A DNA stretch of 64,000 bases from Sweltsa coloradensis (lineage: Eukaryota; Arthropoda; Insecta; Plecoptera; Chloroperlidae): the NCBI GenBank assembly GCA_024449915.1, contig JAMZAV010002227.1, positions 1-64,000 on the forward strand, read 5' to 3'. A program made the position numbers and the translations under genes. This document shows, piece by piece, positions 31,361-43,676 of the stretch (positions are counted from its first letter, which is position 1; each line of letters opens with the position of its first letter). Below the pieces are notes generated by a model. It saw only the letters and a program-made list of their open reading frames with translations, did not search any database and had not been told where the DNA came from.

Positions 31361-34270
31361 GTAAATCCAACCGTTGTGTTATGGTGACTTTTTGATTAGT
31401 TTCCTCCGGTAACTTTGACTTTGAAAAGCTACCTATATTTCTGTTATATGTTAACCGAAACGAATGTCATTGTGAATGGTTGCTTAATACAATGTTATTG
31501 ACCTTAGAGGTACAATGTTCTTATTAAAGAATTAAAAATGAGGCTTCCATGAACTACTGTACAAGTTAAGAATTAAAAGTGTTTTGGGAAGTGAATCCAA
31601 CCTTTGTGTTCTGGTGACTTTTTGATAAGTTTCCTCGAGAAACTTTGACTATGAATGCAACCTGTATTTCAGTTATATGTTCATCGGACACGAATGTCAT
31701 TGTGAACGGTTTTCTTAATACCATATAATTGACCTAAGAGGTACAATGTTCTAAATAAAGAATTAAAAATGAGGCTTCCATGAACTACTGTACAAGTGAA
31801 GAATTGAAAGTGTTTTGGGAAGTAAATCCAACCGTTGTGTTCTGAAGATATTTTGATTAGTTTCCTCGAGTAACTTTGACTATGAAAAGCAACCTGTATT
31901 TCAGTTATATGTTTATCGGACACGAATGTCATTGTGAACGGTTTCTTAATACAATATTATTAACCTGAGAGTAACAATATTATGAATTAAATAATTAATA
32001 ATGAGGCCTCCATGAACTACTGTACAAGTGAAGAATTGAAAGTGTTTTGGGAAGTGAATCCAACCGTTGTGTTCTGGAGATATTTTGATTAGTTTCCTCG
32101 TGTAACTTTGACTATGAAAAGCTATCTGTATTTCAGTAATATGTTCATCGTACACAAATGTCATTGTGAACTGTTTCTTAATACAATATTATTGACAAGA
32201 AGGTACAATATTATGAATTAAAGAATTAATAGTGAGGCTTCCATGAACTACTGTACAAGTGAAGAATTGAAAGTGTTTTGGGAAGTGAATCCAACCGTTG
32301 TGTTCTGGAGATATTTTGATTAGTTTCCTCGTGTAACTTTGATTATGAAAAGCTATCTGTATTTCTGTTATATGTTAATAGGACACGAATGTCATTGTGA
32401 ACGGTTTCTTAATACAATGTTATTGACCCAAGAGGTACAATATTATGAATTAAAGAATTAATAATGAGGCTTCCATGAACTACTGTACAAGTGAAGAATT
32501 GAAAGTGTTTTCGAAGGTAAATCCAACCGTTGTGTTATGGTGACTTTTTGATTAGTTTCCTCGAGTAACTTTGACTTTGAAAAGCTACCTGTATTTCTGT
32601 AACATGTTAACCGGACACGAATGTCATTGTGAATGGTTGCTTAATACAATGTTATTGACCTTAGAGGTACAATGTTCTTATAAAAGAATTAAAAATGAGG
32701 CTTCCATGAACTACTGTACAAGTTAAGAATTAAAAGTGTTTTGGGAAGTGAATCCAACCTTTGTGTTCTGGAGACTTTTTGATTAGTTTCCTCGAGAAAC
32801 TTTGACTATGAAAAGCAACCTGTATTTCAGTTATATGTTTATCGGACACGAATGTCATTGTGAATGGTTTCTTAATACAATATTATTGACCTGAGAGTTA
32901 CAATATTATGAATTAAATAATTAATAATGAGGCCTCCATGAACTACTGTACAAGTGAAGAATTGAATGTGTTTTGGGAAGTGAATACAACCGTTGTGTTC
33001 TGGTGACTTTTTAATTAGTTTCCTCATGTAACTTTGACTATGAAAAGCAACCTGTATTTCAGTAATAATATGTTCATCGGACACAAATGTCATTGTGAAC
33101 TGTTTCTTAATACAATATTATTGACAAGAAGGTACAATATTATGAATTACAGAATTAATAATGAGGCTTCCATGAACTACTGTACAAGTGAAGAAATCAA
33201 AGTGTTTGGGAAGTGAATCCAACCTTTGTGTTCTGGAGACTTTATTATTAGTTTCCTCGTGTAACTTTGACTATGAAAAGCAACCTGTATTTCTGTTCTA
33301 TGTTTATCGGACACGAATGTCATTGTGAACGGTTTCTTAATACAATATTATTGACTTAGAGGTACAATATTATGAATTAAATAATTAATTATGAGGCTTC
33401 CATTAACTACTGTACAAGTGAAGAATTGAAAGTGTTTTGGGAAGTGAATCCAACCGTTGTGTTCTGGAGATATTTTGATTAGTTTCCTCGTGTAACTTTG
33501 ACTATGAAAAGCTACCTGTATTTCTGTTATAATATGTTAATCGGACACGAATGTCATTGTGAACGGTTTCTTAATACAATGTTATTGACCTAAGAGGTAC
33601 AATATTATGAATTTAAGAATTAATAATGAGGCTTCCATGAACTACTGTACAAGTGAAGAATTGAAAGTGTTTTGGGAAGTGAATCCAACCGTTGTGTTCT
33701 GGTGACTTCTTGATTAGTTTCCTCGTGTAACTTTGACTATGAAAAGCAACCTGTATTTCAGTTATATGTTTATCGGACACGAATGTCATTGTGAATGGTT
33801 TCTTAATACAATATTATTTACCTGAGAGTTACAATATTATGAATTAAATAATTTATAATGAGGCCTCCATGAACTACTGTACAAGTAAAGAATTGAATGT
33901 GTTTTGGGAAGTGAATACAACCGTTGTGTTCTGGTGACTTATTGATTAGTTTCCTCGAGTAACTTTGACTATGAATAGCAACCTTTATTTCAGTTATATG
34001 TCTATCGGACACGAATGTCATTGTGAACGGTTTCTTAATACAATATTATTGACCAAAGAGGTTCAATATTATAAATTAAAGAATTAATAATGAGGCTACC
34101 ATGAACTACTGTACAAGTGAAGAATTGAAAGTGATTTGGAAAGTGAATCCAACCTTTGTGTTCTGGAGACATTTTGATTAGTTTCCTCGTGTAACTTTGA
34201 CTATAAAAAGCAACCTGTATTTCAGTAATATGTTCATCGGACACGAATGTCGTTGTGAACGGTTTCTTAA
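31310..34270. repeat. Tandem array, 13 copies, period 230-235 bp
   Basis: The anchor GAACTACTGTACAAG recurs at 31321, 31551, 31782, 32014, 32245, 32477, 32708, 32940, 33174, 33404 (one change), 33639, 33871 and 34103. Variants recur as groups: copies 1 and 6 share GGAAGGTAAATCC, copies 2 and 7 share TACAAGTTAAGAATT, copies 4, 8 and 12 share GAGGCCTCC, and copies 5 and 9 share GACAAGAAGG. Blocks of four or five units were therefore amplified. On the minus strand most units stay open for 60-80 codons starting MTFVSDEHITEIQ. The first unit overlaps the possible exon at 31,244. Confidence 0.9.
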
Positions 34271-34701
34271 GGTGGGACAGGACCTTGGTATAGTGGCCTA
34301 TGTTGGTGGAAGGAGAAGCTTGAGAGAGGTCCTGGAGGTGGGACTTTACAAGTGACGCTCAAAATATTCGAAAATGAGCCGTCGCAGTTGCCTCGTGCGG
34401 CTGTAACTACACAATGTACTGCAGAAGCTCCGAAAGCGCGCGTCTCAGTCAGCGTAGCGCCAGATCGTTTACACACGCAGCTTCTCGGCTCGGGGTCACT
34501 CGTCGAACGAGTTAGAACAAGATGATGTTAGCTGTTCTAGGAGGGTAGGGTGGCTGAGTTAATAACATCAAACCATATTTTGTTCAGTCTCATACATAAT
34601 ATTAAAGGTAAAAACTAATCATGTACATTATCAGGAAATACCAAAATGGCAATTGTATGCTGTGAATGAAGAAAGATTCATAAAACTCCCGGACTAAAAA
34701 C
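34271..34701. other. Flank of the array, GC-richer, no assigned gene
   Basis: CG-rich sequence around 34,370-34,510 keeps short frames open on both strands. No domain is recognised. Confidence 0.35.
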
Positions 34702-34764
34702 TAAGTGGATTCAAACCCACGTCCGTAATAGGTACCCTGTACCAGTACCGCCGAACCGGCATGT
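34702..34764 (-). tRNA. tRNA-like sequence (pseudogene or SINE)
   Basis: On the minus strand GGGTTTGAATCCAC is a good B box, with a GGTACCTATTACGGAC arm before it and CCGGTTCGGCGGTACTGGT in place of a D-arm. The acceptor arms do not pair fully. Confidence 0.45.
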
Positions 34765-34771
34765 AATGTAA

Positions 34772-35486
34772 CTAGGAAACGCTCAGTTGGACGCGTTGAT
34801 AAGCGAGCACGTGCTATAGCTATAGACCCACATTGCACATTTTTTTAAATTTTAAAATTTGCGACGTTCGCTGTCCACAGGGCCATGTTTCCAATATTAT
34901 TTATTATTGCCAAGGTATTTGGGTAAACCCGTGTGTAAACCTTTACTTTGTGGATAAAATCCACCGCCATCTAGAGGACCTTGACTCCTTGAGAAAACTA
35001 TTTAAACTCTTTGTTGACAAATAATAGACTGCTTCCTCGAAAGTATTTTGATTACTTCTAGGTGGCAGTGCATTAGAAACTTCGCGCGTCGTTTCGTTGC
35101 CATGGCAACGTTACTTTGGTTATAATGTAATTTCCATCTACACTACTTATCGGATCAAAATAAAATTAACGTATTCGTGACCGGACGGACATTCTAAATG
35201 ATTTGGCCACCTCAGATTTTGTCGCCGTTTAGTTTGAAAAATAAATTTCGATTAACTGAAGTGTAACTTTTTAACTTTTTAAATAATTATGCCACAAAAC
35301 TAATGGCATTCAATCGAGGACGAAGCTTGCGGATGGTCAAAATTTCAACTCGATCCGAGCCTCCATTCGAACGTTATGACGAGACATACAAAAAAAAAAA
35401 AAAAACAAACAAACAAACAAACAAACAAACAAACAAAAAAAACAGTGACTAATTTTTCCGGCAGAGTCAAATGGAAACGCTCGCTT
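34772..35486 (-). mobile_element. Helentron-like element, family A, full-length copy
   Basis: On the minus strand it runs from AAGCGAGCGTTTCCATTTGA through GACTCTGCCGG, a T-rich tract and CCATGGCAACG to GCGTTTCCTAG next to host T. It is the most complete family A copy (715 bp) and non-coding. Confidence 0.75.
35391..35445. repeat. (AAAC)n microsatellite within family A copy
   Basis: A poly-A run is followed by about seven AAAC units and another A-run, expanding the T/A-rich tract seen in other family A copies. Confidence 0.9.
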
Positions 35487-37291
35487 AAAAAAACGTTGCT
35501 GAAAGACTTCATGAGATACCTGGCAACTGCATTTGAACAAAGGGTTGTATGTTTAAATTGCTTTGTAAGTTTTCATTTTATCATTCAATTGTAGACGTTT
35601 ATTGAGTAAGTTACGGAAGTACCATTTTATGCATGATGTATCCATTTAATTTGGGCGATCGTGCAAATCCACCTTCTGGTGTAATTAAGACCAGTGCCTT
35701 GCCCCCCCCCCCCCCCCCGAAAAAAAATACCAGCTTAAATATCATATTCTGTAAAATCATCTATTCATTCTTTTTTCGTACAGCTAAAACATAAAAACCA
35801 CTTCAAAAATACGCATTTTCAAAAAATTGCTCGTGGTCTTATGTCCCGTTATTAATTTTAAGGATAATTCTTTGCAATTAACACCTATCGACTATCGTTG
35901 AATAAGTTTTTTTATTGACATTCTTGCACAAGTTGGTAAATGGTAATGATATTACTAACAGTTCAGATGCAATCAACACATGAGTGTACGTGGTGCCGCA
36001 CGTCGCGTTAACTTCAGCGACTCGGCAACTCCTCGAAATAATTCACATTATTCACAGATTACGTTACAGGATATTTATTTTATACATCTCTCTTGAGAGT
36101 TTTATCAAACCATGTAACTGATAAACATAGGTGAAATCCTATAGTAGCCTATATTATAATCATGCTTTCTATGAACTCGTCCCAAACCCTAATAACTTCC
36201 ACATAATAAAGATAGATTTATATACACATTCAAACAATTATCGTAAAATACACCCCGCTTAGGAATTCCCCACGACTCGTAACTGGTAAAAAACAAAGAA
36301 TCAAACAAACAACAAACAAACACAAAAAAAATAACAGTCAATCTTTCTTCTCCACTCAGTCAAATTGAGTCTTCGCTTCACACGTTACGCACTTCCATTG
36401 AGCAGGTCATGGAGTGGGTGTCTCCCCTGCTCCACACCGCGCAATCATTCGCGATGTCTTTGATGTAGTTCTCTGGCGGATGTATGTCGCGCAGATCGCC
36501 GAGTCATAGTCTCAAAGGAGGAAATAAAAAGGATGGCCCGACAGTTGACACAGACAGTAGATATGGACCATATGGACACAGGGAACAAAAATACGTCAAT
36601 GGCGAGAATGTTTAGGCTACTCTTATACCAACACTCGACTACAACAATGAATCAAATTAATCGAAACTAAGGATAAGCCACACCACAGGTTGTTCAGGTC
36701 GCAAACAAACTAAAACAATGCAAAGTTATAGATAATGAACATTGGTTGGGGTCAATTAGGCAGAAAACTTGTAATGACCGATTGACCGTTGTTTGTTCAC
36801 ATACAATTATTTTTGGTGCTCGTTAGGGAAACCGCAGTCAAGCCGAGCACTAGTACACTCGGTCGGGCACCTCATAAAACTAGCAGCGTTGGGGTGTTTT
36901 CGAAATATCACCCAGCTGTCAAGAAACGTAATACATGATAGAAAACTGTCATAATCGAGTGGGGTATGAACATTCTTTCTGGGTAAAAAAGGGGGTTGAA
37001 ACTCGCTCAAAATAACTTTTCGGGTGTTATCTATAGGTGCCCGTCAGGGCGCCGCGCAGCCAAGCAGCGGTGTGCTAACACTCGGGCTACTATAACTAAC
37101 TAATAGACCCTAATTCGACACCAGACGGGTAGGTCTACACTCTACAACGTTCAAATTTAACATGCTGCAATTTGAAACAAAAAGCTGAAAAAGTTACCTG
37201 GAAGTCGTTGAAATCAAGGTTTTATATAAATTTAACTATAGAAACTAAACAACAATCTATACAACAAATGTATGTAAACACAAATAAAAAA
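35487..37291. other. Interval with a poly-C tract and a HINE-like end fragment
   Basis: A 17-base C run is at 35,701-35,717. AACAAACA-type repeats and GTCTTCGCTTCAC at 36,300-36,385 resemble the 5' end of a family C element in reverse, but the rest is missing. No gene is supported. Confidence 0.35.
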
Positions 37292-37370
37292 ATCCATCCT
37301 AGTGGGGTGTCGAACCCTGGGACTCCCGATTGCCGGTCGAATGCTTTTCCCCTAAGCTACCGGAACGGTT
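37292..37370 (-). mobile_element. tRNA-derived SINE, intact tRNA-like head
   Basis: The minus strand reads CCGGTAGCTTAGGGGAAAAG (A-box region), CGACCGGCAATCGGGAG (anticodon-type arm), GGGTTCGACACCCC (B box), then GGATTTTTTTAT. The order and spacing are those of a tRNA. It gives the empty-site form of the split copy at 12.3-13.8 kb. Confidence 0.6.
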
Positions 37371-37601
37371 TACTTCAACATATCTTTATTGTTGGTGCAT
37401 TGTAGATCTGAATAGAAAGGAACAGTACTGTGACGATTCTGCTGCCTTTGAACTGACCATCTAAACACGATTTAGAATGTCTGAGCGAGGGTTTATTTCT
37501 CAATTGGAAACACACCTGTAGGTGTAATCAATTTACAGAAATCAATCCAGAAATCAATTCAGATCTATACAATGTACCAACAACCTGGATGTTATGAAGT
37601 T

Positions 37602-37676
37602 AACCGTCTCGGTAGCTTAAGGGTAAAGCACTCGACCGGAATCGGGAGACCGCGTTACGGTACCCGCTGGGAAGGA
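37602..37676 (+). mobile_element. tRNA-derived SINE, plus-strand copy
   Basis: CTCGGTAGCTTAAGGGTAAA, CGACCGGAATCGGGAG and CGTTACGGTACCCGC match the minus-strand copy 230 bp to the left, followed by GGATTTTTTT. The two copies form an inverted pair. Confidence 0.55.
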
Positions 37677-39025
37677 TTTTTTTATTTATAGATGATTTCT
37701 AAAAAAGCACATAGATTATTTATATGATGCTCCATTTTATGTGTTTGAAAACCAAGTGTTGGGAGGGTGTTGCTTTATTTTAATTGATTCTACGTCATTA
37801 TTATCTAAACTTCTACGCTATAAATACATACATTTACTTTGCCCCGTGACCGCATCGTTGCATATTGCTCGGCATAATAAATTTGAAACGCACTATTACA
37901 GAGGCGTAGGAACCTGGGGAACGGGGCAGAGGGGGGGGGTAAAACCAAAGCGAGTAAAATATTAATCCCAGAATTTCCGTAGTAAATAAGCACATCCACT
38001 TATACAATTTGACAGCCACCTTGCATATGTTTGCCTGTATTTTCGTTATTACATAAAAATTAGGTTAAAATTTACTGAAATGGAGCATCACATTTTCTGT
38101 TTCGGAATTCGTTTTTTTAATGTATATTTTCGTTTAGAGATTTTTATCTAATAATATCTGAATGGACTACTTTTGAAGAATGACAATAATATGTAACTTT
38201 ATTTCCAAAGGTTAACAACACCACTCACAAGGTCAATGTAGTAAAAGCCTAAAGTTTGCTCTCATATACATTACGTGATGAGGGCTCGAACAAGTGAAAT
38301 TCTGTATAGTACATAATCAACGCCCTGCAATGCACAACCCGCCACTGCATGACGTATAGTGGAGTGGAACACCATTTCAATGAGTTCAAGAGAGCAGTCA
38401 AAAATTTGTATTTTCAAGTTTTCATATTCAGATCCAAATATTTTACGTTGTCTTTGTCTGTTTCTTCTAGAATCTAGGCTGCATAGATATGTATTCTAAT
38501 GAAAACTACAGAACGGACAGAGTTTGTTGCTCTTATTATGGTTGTTTTACAGAATTTGCTATGTATAATTGCATGACACAACTAACATTATAAACACTTA
38601 ATAATTTGTGAGTGATTGGAAAATACGCAAAAATGTAAGCAATGATTTGTCATTTACACACGTCGGGAGTGATTAAAAACGCGCGATGCACAGCCTTGGG
38701 ACAGTCTCATCGGCGAGATTTGAGCTCGTGTCGAGGGGAGGGGGGACTATTAGATTTCAATGCGTTTATCTGTGACGCAGCGATCATTGCTTTTCTAAAT
38801 CAAGAAATAATGCGGTCAGTGAATAAGTAAATGCGAATACTGCTTGTACAGTGTACGGATTTTAATTTATAGCCTAGATGTAGTCCTTTATTATAGATTT
38901 GATTATTTCTGGGTATGCACACAGTCCCGCACTGTTTTCACTGTTTGTCTATGATTATTGATTAAATCAACGCTATCACACACCAATAATAAAATAGAAG
39001 TACCTAATAGACCGAATTAATAACG
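37677..39025. other. Interval without recognised features
   Basis: A G-run lies near 37,930. Frames are short. Confidence 0.35.
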
Positions 39026-39095
39026 CCATATCCAAATCTCAGTTGGTTGGAGCATCAGCTCAGACAGAGGAAGACTGGGGTACTATCCTCAATTG
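39026..39095 (+). tRNA. tRNA-like sequence (decayed)
   Basis: CTCAGTTGGTTGGAGCATC matches the D-arm and A box of a tRNA gene. GGGGTACTATCC stands where a B box (GGTTCGAATCC) belongs. The stems are imperfect, so it is a pseudogene or SINE head. Confidence 0.4.
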
Positions 39096-39100
39096 ATACA

Positions 39101-39913
39101 ATTTCTATATTATGTTACCGTTATCAAAGGCTAAAACTCAGGAACTTTAAATCGATTATAAATGACTTGTAACAAATAAACATTACATTTATTTCTCAAT
39201 TTGGTTAATCGGGAAACACTGCCGTAGGTGTAATTGTTATTATTTAATACACCTATTATGATTTTGCTATGTACGTGTTCTCATTGGGCTCATCTTAACA
39301 AAATTAATATTAACCTGTTGATTGAAGCAAAACATTGCACACATCTCAATATGTCTTATACTGTTACCGTGTTCTATAACAAAAACGTTTTATAGGCATA
39401 TGCATTGTGTGGTGTTCTGCATTAGTTAAACAATTTTACTCATGGCAATCAAATTGTTTTTTCGAACATAAATAACCCCCTGTCACTCAAAACGTCGTAT
39501 CGCCAGAGTGCGCCACTTGCTGGGGCTGAAAAGGCCTAAAATAGCTGCAAAACATGCATTCGTAGTTCAGTAGTTTAGCGGTAACTACTCACACGATTTT
39601 GATAAAAAAAAAATATTTTGAAGATAAATGTTAAAATAAGAACTTATGTTTTGTACTTTTTCCATAATTTTTTTTGTAATTTTTTTTATAAAGCTCTAAA
39701 ATGAAGGTAAATTTTCAAAATATTGACCAAGTTCGCAATTTTTTATAAGACATTATTACATTTAATTTCGAATATCGACAAAACATTAGTCCTAGTAAAT
39801 TTTATCGTGAATAGAATAAAAAAACAATTATGCCGATATGACAGTTGTGGGTCGAGTTCTAACTGAAATGCTGGGACACTGCATCGCACCGATATTATAG
39901 CTACTCCTGTGCA
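39101..39913. other. Interval without recognised features
   Basis: AT-rich sequence, with no match to repeats elsewhere in the window. Confidence 0.35.
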
Positions 39914-40575
39914 ACCTTAATACAATATTATTGACCTGAGAGTTACAATATTATGAATTAAAGAATTAAAAATGAGGCTTCCATGAACTACTGTACAAGT
40001 GATGAATTGAAAGTGTTTTGGGAAGTGAATCCAACCGTTGTGTTCTGGAGACTTTTTGATTAGTTTCCTCGTGTAACTTTGACTATGAAAAGCAACCTGT
40101 ATTTCAGTTATATGTTTATCGGACACGAATGTCATTGTGAACGGTTTTCTTAATACAATATTATTGACCTTAGAGGTACAATATTATGAATTAAAGAATT
40201 AATATTGAGGCTTCCATGAACTACTGTACAAGTGAAGAATTGAAAGTGTTTTGGGAAGTAAATCCAACCATTGGGTTCTGGAGACATTTTGATTAGTTTC
40301 CTCGTGTAACTTTGACTATGAAAAGCAACCTGTATTTCTGTTATATGAATATCAGACACGAATGCCATTGTGAACGGTTTCTTAATACAATATTATTGAC
40401 CTGAGAGGAACAATATTATTAATTATAGAAATAAAAATTAGACTTCCATGAACTACTGTACAAGATAAGAATAAAAAGTATTTTTGAAAGTGAATCCAAC
40501 CTTTGTGTTCTGGTGACTTTTTGATTAGTTTCCTCGTGTCACTTTGAAAATGAAAGCAACCTGTATTCAAGTAAT
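39914..40575. repeat. Second locus of the ~232-bp tandem repeat, three copies
   Basis: The anchor occurs at 39,985, 40,218 and 40,450. The third copy is the most diverged. The minus-strand frame starting MTFVSDKHITEIQ or a variant is again open in the first two units. The array stops abruptly at both sides. Confidence 0.85.
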
Positions 40576-40688
40576 CCCCCATAAATACAAATTAATTAAA
40601 AATTAATTAAAACAGAAACATTGTATTGATTTTAACAAAGACACAATTTGATTTTGGAGTATGCCTGCAAGAAGTCCATGCTTATAAA

Positions 40689-41196
40689 CTAGGAAAATGC
40701 TTAAGTCCCGCCGCGTTGTTGGATGAACGTAATTGGTGCATTGAGCTGCCATGTGTTATGCGATTTTCTGTTCTGTGAAAAAATCATTACTAACTTGAAA
40801 TTTTTTTAAAAATTAAATTAAATTAAAAAAAAATTAGCTTTAATTTTAAATTTTTTTAATTAATGCGTAATTTTAAAAAAGGAAATAATAGTAATATTGA
40901 AATTTCATAAGAAATAATTATTCGATTGCGCACAAATTTTACACGAATATATTAATTCATAAATTAAGGTTCTGTGAAAAATCATTACAATCGGACAAAG
41001 CATGTAGGTGTTATATATATAAGTTGAAGAAATTTTAAAAATATCGAAAACACCGTCAATTTGCGATTTTCATGAGTAAAAATTTTCTTATTGTGCTCAA
41101 AAACGTGGCAGTTCTTAGTTCAGTGATTTCGAAGACCTCCATTAAATTTCATCGCAATCGGAGTATCGGTAAAGCCGGAATCGTGTTAACAAATTA
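40689..41196 (-). mobile_element. Helentron-like element, family B, 5'-truncated
   Basis: It starts CTAGGAAAATGCTTAAGTCC and GTTGTTGGATGAACG, then follows family B to CCGGAATCGTGTTAACAAA. The last ~110 bp (GATTCCATTTCAC and the GAGCG units) are missing. Confidence 0.7.
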
Positions 41197-41469
41197 ACGC
41201 CGAGTTGGTGTGAAGTGTGATTGGAGATTGGAGTTAATTGATTTTGGTAGGGACGATTAGTTACAGGCAGAATTGATTTGATTGGGAAACTAGGCCTTTT
41301 GTTATTGGTTTTACGACTCAAACTTCGAGACTGATTTGAATGTTTGGGTGTAGTGTCTTCTTTGTTTGAGTTGTGATTCTAGGTAGAAAACTGATTTATG
41401 TAACATTAAGGATGTGGGTGCGCTTGTTTATGAATGGTGACTTTCAAGTCTAATAGGGGGAGAATTGGT

Positions 41470-42186
41470 TTAATTATATTGTGATTTTGATTTTTCGGTT
41501 ATAACATTATAACTAGTGTCTGCTACTTGTCGAATTATTTTATTACAGAGTAACACTTTCCCTGTTTTGTTCATATGTAGGCCGTGTTTCATATAGTTAG
41601 CTCTCGGAATATCCGATACGTTAACTATCTGAACCCTCGGGAACTCTTTGGTTGTGTTGTTAATACTCTTATTGATATTGAAAATGGTTTCGTTAAGGTG
41701 AGGACTGTCATATCGATAAGGTATATTCATAAGAATTATTTGGGATGATGGCGAGTACCTTTTACATTCAGATATCGACTGCCGTAATGAAGTGATTAAT
41801 GATTTTTTTATCAGCATTATCAAAGTTGGTTTTGATTTATTAGTGCCGCTCCCAATGATGACTGCAGTCGGACTGGGCCAATCTGATGACAGCAGAGAAG
41901 GTCCAATTCTCTCCGCTACGTTCTGAGCCGTTGCGTTTGGCAATACAACACTACGGCAGGCAATTTTCTTCTTGCTTGAAACGCTAGATGATTCGTTTTG
42001 AATAATTTGTCTGCAATTCCTAATGTGACTGTCTCCAATAAGAAGGTTATAGGTCGACGACGCTGATGTTAAGTACTGCTTGCTTGCGGGTTTACAGGTA
42101 GGGATAAGTGTAATTGGTATGATTTCATAACGAGTGGTTATGTTGCTCTGGCTGTGGAGGCCTACTTTCCTCAGTCTTTTTTCCAT
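41470..42186 (-). CDS. SGNH-hydrolase-like ORF, probably from a retrotransposon
   Basis: A 238-codon frame carries the SGNH blocks in order. Block I is LLIGDSHIRN, with the nucleophile serine near residue 53. A G-S-G-T-N segment lies near residues 112-116 at the block III position. An N-I-P-Y-R-Y-D segment, LNETIFNINKSINN and finally HGLHMNKTGK follow, with the catalytic-type histidine in the block V position. Esterase domains of this kind occur in ORF1 of CR1/L2-type retrotransposons and in some domesticated invertebrate genes. Upstream (42,187-42,260) a coding-like frame, NKLNRLEDMIQVGILMAHG, continues in a different phase, so the true protein is longer and one indel separates them. No RT ORF follows. 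Confidence 0.6.
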   Translation of the reverse strand: MEKRLRKVGLHSQSNITTRYEIIPITLIPTCKPASKQYLTSASSTYNLLIGDSHIRNCRQIIQNESSSVSSKKKIACRSVVLPNATAQNVAERIGPSLLSSDWPSPTAVIIGSGTNKSKPTLIMLIKKSLITSLRQSISECKRYSPSSQIILMNIPYRYDSPHLNETIFNINKSINNTTKEFPRVQIVNVSDIPRANYMKHGLHMNKTGKVLLCNKIIRQVADTSYNVITEKSKSQYN

Positions 42187-42260
42187 GAGCCATTAGAATG
42201 CCTACTTGTATCATGTCTTCAAGGCGGTTTAATTTATTTTCGTCCTCATTAATCCTCTAC

Positions 42261-43038
42261 TAATTTCTTTCTCATAGACTTGTATAATTCCTTAATTCAT
42301 CCATTTCCTTCAGAATTTCTGTATTCATTCATACAATTTCCATCTTCCAAATCTATCTGCTTGGTCAAACTTGTAGACAATACGGTATCAGATGGGCTGA
42401 TGTGGCGTAACGGGACGTGAGTACCTTACCGAGAATCTAAGCCACCACGTTGCGTGTCAAAGGTGACAAAACAACCTCGTCCATACCCACACCTGCTACG
42501 CTCAACCTTCAACGTAAAGCTAGCAAATCACCAAAACTACAGGTCCTCATAAAAATAACAAAAGAGGAGACTTCTATAAAGTCCTCCACGTAAGGCGCCC
42601 TAACAGAAATTGAAACTATGAATCATTAAAGCTGTACTTCTTAAATTACTCGACATACTAGTAGATTTGTTCGCATTAATAAAATGTGTCATTTCCTCGA
42701 CTCACAGAAAAAAATAAAAAATAACAACCGTAACAAGGAAAACCACAGAACTGAGTAAATAATGTACCCTACCGAAGTATGGACCTTGTCTGCAGTAAAT
42801 ATAACCCCTAATCAGTCCACACAACCCTAAATCACTCACCAAATTCCCCCAAAATTGAGAAGCCACGAGAACTCCAGTGGCGTTAGAAACTCTACTGAAA
42901 AGTAACTTATCAATTAACTTAGAATCAGTTATGACTCTTGTAGAAGGCAGCAATTCGAAGAACTCAGTCTGGCTATATTGTGATGTTTAGACGGAGTTCT
43001 TTCCTTTCAAGAAATACATGCCAAAACCCCTACCTTAA
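42261..43038. other. Upstream flank of the SGNH ORF
   Basis: Short coding-like fragments on the minus strand near 42,260-42,330 (MDELRNYTSL, then a stop) suggest a decayed N-terminal part. The rest is featureless. Confidence 0.3.
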
Positions 43039-43672
43039 AGGGGCTAAAAACCCCAAAAATTATTTTTTACCACGTAATCTATAGCACAATACTACACTTA
43101 AATGACTGTTTAAAAAATTATATCTTGTAACTGTGATTTAACACGATTTTTTAATTTTTTTGATCCAGAAATTGGCGAAAATTGGTGTTTTGGAAATTTC
43201 CAAAAATCGGCTTTAACGTGCTTCTTTTTTGGTCCACATAGATACTAGAGCATAGTACCAATCTAAAATGCACCTTTATAACATCGTGTCTTGAAACTGT
43301 GCCTAAATATACCCTCAAACACCAAAAAATAAGCATTCCAAAATCACAACCCATCTTGGTAATCAGCATATTTTGACCGAACTACTTGCCCAAATTACAA
43401 AACAAAATATAGAGAATTTACAGAAAAGGCTGTCGAGTACGTCAATAATGGCCAATATTTTTTTGGATCAAAATCCTCCAAGGTCACGGGGCATAAAGAT
43501 CGTCCCAATGTTATTTCTTATGGGAGATTTTTGCCGATGCTCGAAAAATGTCATGTTTGACAATTTTTTGGGAGGTCATGGTGGCCCCAATAATTTTTCT
43601 GTTTGTTGCTAAATTCATGACTAGTTAGCCTGAATGAAATATATTTTTTGAGTTTAGTGGTTAAATACCCCT
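43039..43672. mobile_element. TTAA-site MITE, family E copy 2
   Basis: TTAA flanks both ends (43,035-43,038 and 43,673-43,676). The ends AGGGGCTAAAAACC and, reversed, AGGGGTATTTAACC pair better than in copy 1. It is co-linear with copy 1 over its whole length. Confidence 0.85.
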
Positions 43673-43676
43673 TTAA

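Noticed and set aside
31310..34270. Tandemly repeated real genes on the minus strand
   Set aside because: Frames are open mainly because units are copies of each other. Starts and ends vary, there are no promoters or stops at fixed places, and plus frames are equally open; kept only as a finding to test.
36340..36400. Complete family C element
   Set aside because: Only a 5'-end-like GTCTTCGCTTCAC fragment is recognisable; the other landmarks are absent.
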